From Ignavibacteriota bacterium (lineage in GTDB: Bacteria > Bacteroidota > Ignavibacteria > Tepidaquicellales > Tepidaquicellaceae): a DNA stretch of 15,952 nt. The notes under the pieces were generated by a model. It did no database searches. It was not told the origin of the DNA and saw only the letters and a list, made by a program, of their open reading frames with translations. The stretch spans positions 21,676-37,627 of the forward strand of contig PMIW01000044.1 in NCBI GenBank assembly GCA_003158365.1, read 5' to 3'. Positions 14,134 to 15,952 of this stretch are shown in pieces. How positions within the stretch are numbered: position 1 is the stretch's first letter; the number at the start of each line of letters is the position of its first letter. The position numbers and the translations under genes are program-made.

Positions 14134-14493
14134 CTAGCTCTTGCTTTTTTCTTCTTCCCTAAAATAAATAAACTTTTTCATTGATTCTATTTCTTCTTTA
14201 CTTGCTATATCATAAAATAAATCCTTCCATTCCATGTTAATTTTCTCTATTAAATTTATCTTCCATTTCCTGTTCCATTCTTTCAGCACTTTTTCTCTTT
14301 TTATTGCTTCATTTATATAATCATAAGTTTCATAATAGACAAGTTTATCAATTTCATATTTTTCGGGAAAGCCTTTTATTATTTTTTCTTTATGCTCTAG
14401 TATTCTTCGAATAAGGTTGTTAGTTACACCAATATACAACGTTCCATTTTTCTTACTTGCAAGTATATAAACATAATAAGTCTGATTTTTCAT
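14134..14493 (-). CDS. GIY-YIG nuclease-domain protein (UPF0213/YhbQ-like)
   Basis: A 119-residue stand-alone GIY-YIG domain protein. The signature strands are YYVYILAS (6-13) and GTLYIGVTNN (17-26), the YIG half being exact and the first half reading YVY. They are followed by NLIRRILEHK with conserved R29/R30, then LVYYETYDYINEAIKREKVLKEW with the likely metal-binding glutamate (E62 or E67), and a closing WNRKWKINLIEK. GIY-YIG domains cut DNA using a single metal ion, and this short subgroup has no separate DNA-binding domain. Residues after about 92 form a charged tail (EEEKSKS) beyond the usual domain end. The ATG at 14493 is 21 bp from one inverted repeat and the stop is 4 bp from the other. 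Substrate and role are unknown; homing-type, repeat-mobilising or repair functions are all possible. Confidence 0.85.
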   Translation of the reverse strand: MKNQTYYVYILASKKNGTLYIGVTNNLIRRILEHKEKIIKGFPEKYEIDKLVYYETYDYINEAIKREKVLKEWNRKWKINLIEKINMEWKDLFYDIASKEEIESMKKFIYFREEEKSKS

Positions 14494-14514
14494 TTCTCTT
14501 ACTTATTTGGTTTC

Positions 14515-14547
14515 CTGGATCCCGCATTAAATCATTGCGGGATGACA
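14515..14547 (+). repeat. Right inverted repeat of the GIY-YIG cassette
   Basis: CTGGATCCCGCATTAAATC followed by ATTGCGGGATGACA. The internal stem is ATCCCGCA (14519-14526) with TGCGGGAT (14536-14543). It is the inverted counterpart of 14097-14129. Confidence 0.9.
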
Positions 14548-14560
14548 GGGGTGTGTTTTT

Positions 14561-14601
14561 AGTGTCGGGGAGTCTCCGCTCTTTGGGACTCCCGACACAA
14601 T
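14561..14601. repeat. Hairpin repeat B, direct-repeat partner of 13980-14020
   Basis: AGTGTCGGGGAGTC (14561-14574) pairs with GACTCCCGACAC (14587-14598) with one bulged G; the loop is TCCGCTCTTTGG. It shares the exact 19-bp core TCTCCGCTCTTTGGGACTC with copy A. The stem arms differ between the copies but remain complementary in each (GTGCC/GGCAC and GTGTCGGG/CCCGACAC). Confidence 0.8.
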
Positions 14602-14620
14602 CTGTATTCAATAAAATTTT

Positions 14621-14638
14621 CTCTGTGTTCTCTGTGGC
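14621..14638. repeat. Two tandem 9-bp units (CTCTGTGTT, CTCTGTGGC)
   Basis: An intergenic pair of nonamers 9 bp from the end of the inositol-monophosphatase gene. The 9-bp period and CTCTG core recall the array at 1287-1322, though the units differ. Confidence 0.45.
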
Positions 14639-14647
14639 AATTAATTT

Positions 14648-15415
14648 CTATAACGATTTCAACACTTTCAGCATATCATCGTGAATTAATCCGTTCGTTG
14701 CCAAAATTTCTTTTTCATAAATAGAATATTTTCCGCCTTTAAAATCGGTAACTTTTCCGCCTGCTTCCGTCATAATCAGATAACCTGCCGCAACATCCCA
14801 CGGATGCAGATTATATTCCCAGAAACCGTCGAACCTGCCGAGTGCAGTCCAGCACAGGTCCAGCGCCGCCGAGCCGAGACGCCTGATTGGTAAATCCATA
14901 TCGAGGAAAGCAGAAAAAGCTTTTATTGGTTTATAAGGAATATCCGCAGCAACATAAGGAAATCCCGTTACCAGCAGTGCTTTCTTTAAATTATTTTCTT
15001 TCGTTACTGAAATTTTTTCATCATTTAAAAATGCACCTTTTCCTTTTTCGGCAAAAAACATTTCTCCCGACATCGGGTTATATACAATTCCGAAAATTAT
15101 TTCTCCAGCTTTTTCTATCCCGATTGATACGCAGCAAATAGGAATTTTATGCGCATAGTTTATCGTACCGTCAATCGGGTCAATTATCCATTTGATATCG
15201 GAACTTGTTTCGAGCGCGCCGATTTCTTCGGACAGGATATTATGTTCAGGAAAATCCACTTTTATTATTTCAATTATTTTTGTTTCTGATTTTTTATCAA
15301 CTTCGGTAACTAAATTCGAAATTATATCTTTGCTTTCGATTTTAAATGAGGTTTCGAAATATTCTTTTACAATTTTTCCCGATTCAATTGCTGCTTTATA
15401 TAATGTGTTTTTCAT
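14648..15415 (-). CDS. suhB: Inositol-1-monophosphatase family phosphatase
   Basis: A 255-residue cytoplasmic Mg-dependent, Li-sensitive-type phosphatase of the inositol monophosphatase superfamily. The metal site is complete: EVDKKSE (38-44), SEEIG (62-66, with E64), DPIDGTINYAH (79-89, with D79 and D82), and WDVAAGYLIMTEAGG (206-220, with D207). The region GIVYNPMSGEMFFAEKGKGAF (109-129) is typical of the SuhB/IMPase branch rather than of CysQ or fructose-bisphosphatase forms. Activity on myo-inositol 1-phosphate is inferred; some members act on other sugar or histidinol phosphates, so the symbol is tentative. The ATG at 15415 suits the family start. Its 3' end borders the repeat island. 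It is separated from the next upstream gene by 65 bp that carry a perfect hairpin. Confidence 0.92.
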   Translation of the reverse strand: MKNTLYKAAIESGKIVKEYFETSFKIESKDIISNLVTEVDKKSETKIIEIIKVDFPEHNILSEEIGALETSSDIKWIIDPIDGTINYAHKIPICCVSIGIEKAGEIIFGIVYNPMSGEMFFAEKGKGAFLNDEKISVTKENNLKKALLVTGFPYVAADIPYKPIKAFSAFLDMDLPIRRLGSAALDLCWTALGRFDGFWEYNLHPWDVAAGYLIMTEAGGKVTDFKGGKYSIYEKEILATNGLIHDDMLKVLKSL

Positions 15416-15432
15416 TTAATTCGTCCTTCATT

Positions 15433-15460
15433 TCGTTCCCAAAGAGGACTTTGGGAACGA
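15433..15460. repeat. Perfect intergenic hairpin (TCGTTCCCAAAG / CTTTGGGAACGA)
   Basis: A 12-bp perfect stem with a 4-nt AGGA loop between two minus-strand genes. No T-run follows it on the minus strand, so it is not a standard terminator. On the minus strand it contains CTCTTTGGGA, which also occurs in the core of repeats A and B, suggesting a related palindrome family. Confidence 0.75.
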
Positions 15461-15480
15461 GTACAAAAAATATTTTAATT

Positions 15481-15952
15481 TTAAATTTCCATCTCCAGCC
15501 CGTCGTAAGCCAGCTCTATGTTCTCAGGCAATGATGCATTTGTTTCATCGTGCATTAAATCGTGAGTTATGTGCGTGAAATATGTTTTCTTTGCTTTCAG
15601 TTTTAATGCAATTTCAGTTGCCTGCTCCAGATTTAAATGCGTGGGGTGCGGAGCTTTCCTGAGTGAATTGAGAATCAGCACATCGAGATTTTCAAGTTTG
15701 TTCATTTCTTCATCGGGGATTTTACTGCAATCAGTGATGTATGCAAATTTTCCAATTCTATATCCGAATATTTTCATTCTTCCGTGATAGACTTCAATAG
15801 GAATAATTTCTGTTTCTTTAATTTTAAAAGGTTTGTTCTCTATGTAATTAAAATTCACAAGCGGGACTGCCCAGTAACTTTTCAGCTTTTCATCGAGCGC
15901 ATAGCGGAATGTAATTTTGATTTCATCGAGTGTTAATTTATTGCCGTAAATA
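15481..15952 (-). CDS. PhnP-like metallo-beta-lactamase-fold hydrolase (C-terminal part)
   Basis: The frame stays open to the right edge, so only the last 156 codons are present. A GTG at 15858 could be mistaken for a start, but coding sequence clearly continues upstream (KLKSYWAVPLVNFNYIENK). The visible part matches the second half of the COG1235/PhnP-type branch: EVYHGRMKIFGYRIG, FAYITDCSKIPDEE (a metal-bridging aspartate), LDVLILNSLRKAPHPTHL, YFTHITHDLMH (late metal histidine) and AYDGLEMEI at the end. The N-terminal HxHxDH motif lies outside the window. PhnP itself hydrolyses phosphoribosyl cyclic phosphate, but many relatives have unknown substrates and no phosphonate genes are visible, so only the family is assigned. 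Confidence 0.85.
   Translation of the reverse strand, partial: IYGNKLTLDEIKITFRYALDEKLKSYWAVPLVNFNYIENKPFKIKETEIIPIEVYHGRMKIFGYRIGKFAYITDCSKIPDEEMNKLENLDVLILNSLRKAPHPTHLNLEQATEIALKLKAKKTYFTHITHDLMHDETNASLPENIELAYDGLEMEI

Larger units (their letters stand above)
14097..14547. mobile_element. Putative minimal mobile cassette: GIY-YIG gene between 33-bp inverted repeats
   Basis: A 451-bp unit made of left repeat, 4 bp, GIY-YIG reading frame, 21 bp, right repeat. The outer repeats are inverted and match at 32 of 33 positions, and each is itself a hairpin. No target-site duplication is evident at the outer edges. There is no transposase, so movement by the GIY-YIG nuclease or by another enzyme in trans is inference. 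The alternative is that a nuclease gene merely captured a pair of dispersed palindromes. Confidence 0.55.

Noticed and set aside
14134..14493. Intron- or intein-borne homing endonuclease
   Set aside because: The GIY-YIG gene is intergenic; no interrupted host gene, intron core or intein splice motif is seen on either side.
14097..14601. CRISPR-like array formed by the clustered palindromes
   Set aside because: The repeats are of different types, irregularly spaced and in mixed orientation, and there are no regular spacers or cas genes.
15481..15858. Complete gene starting at GTG 15858
   Set aside because: The frame is open and protein-like through to the window edge, and the MBL-fold family needs an N-terminal half that lies outside; the gene is truncated by the window.

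Overview
The window looks like chromosomal DNA from a Gram-negative member of the Bacteroidota/Chlorobiota group, most likely an Ignavibacteria-type organism. The evidence is moderate AT-richness, type IX secretion (T9SS) C-terminal signals containing FPNPFNPST, a fused LpxC-FabZ lipid A enzyme, a TAnnTTTG promoter in front of pgk, and mostly poor Shine-Dalgarno sites. The class assignment is inference from these traits; no marker gene was compared.

Layout. Positions 1-1283 (+) hold the tail of one T9SS-secreted protein and a complete small second one. Each is followed by a terminator, and the two terminator hairpins share nearly the same loop. A short 9-bp-period repeat lies between the second stop codon and its terminator. 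Next is a monocistronic pgk (1525-2745, +) with its own promoter; it converges on a perfectly palindromic terminator shared with the opposite strand.

Positions 2819-11997 (-) form one long tightly packed gene set, in transcription order ddl, ftsB/divIC-like, trpS, uppS, bamA, skp-like, skp-like, lpxD, lpxC-fabZ. Together they supply peptidoglycan precursor (D-Ala-D-Ala), a division protein, the undecaprenyl lipid carrier, the outer membrane protein insertase with two periplasmic chaperones, and early lipid A synthesis. It is a cell-envelope operon with one tRNA synthetase inside it. That synthetase, TrpS, carries a four-cysteine pattern resembling the [4Fe-4S] site known in Thermotoga TrpRS. 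Several genes in the set start with TTG.

Positions 12170-13483 (+) hold a PHP-family phosphoesterase and lumazine synthase (ribH).

Positions 13484-14647 are a small accessory island: a hypothetical lipoprotein, several unrelated palindromic repeats, and a GIY-YIG nuclease gene enclosed between two 33-bp inverted repeats (32/33 identical) that leave only 4 and 21 bp outside the reading frame. A second hairpin repeat occurs on both outer sides as direct copies. This cassette is the best candidate for an under-described system: a minimal nuclease-plus-palindrome mobile element.

Positions 14648-15952 (-) return to housekeeping genes: an inositol-monophosphatase family gene and the C-terminal part of a PhnP-like metallo-beta-lactamase-fold hydrolase that runs off the window. 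A further hairpin repeat lies between them. No tRNA, rRNA or CRISPR array was seen.
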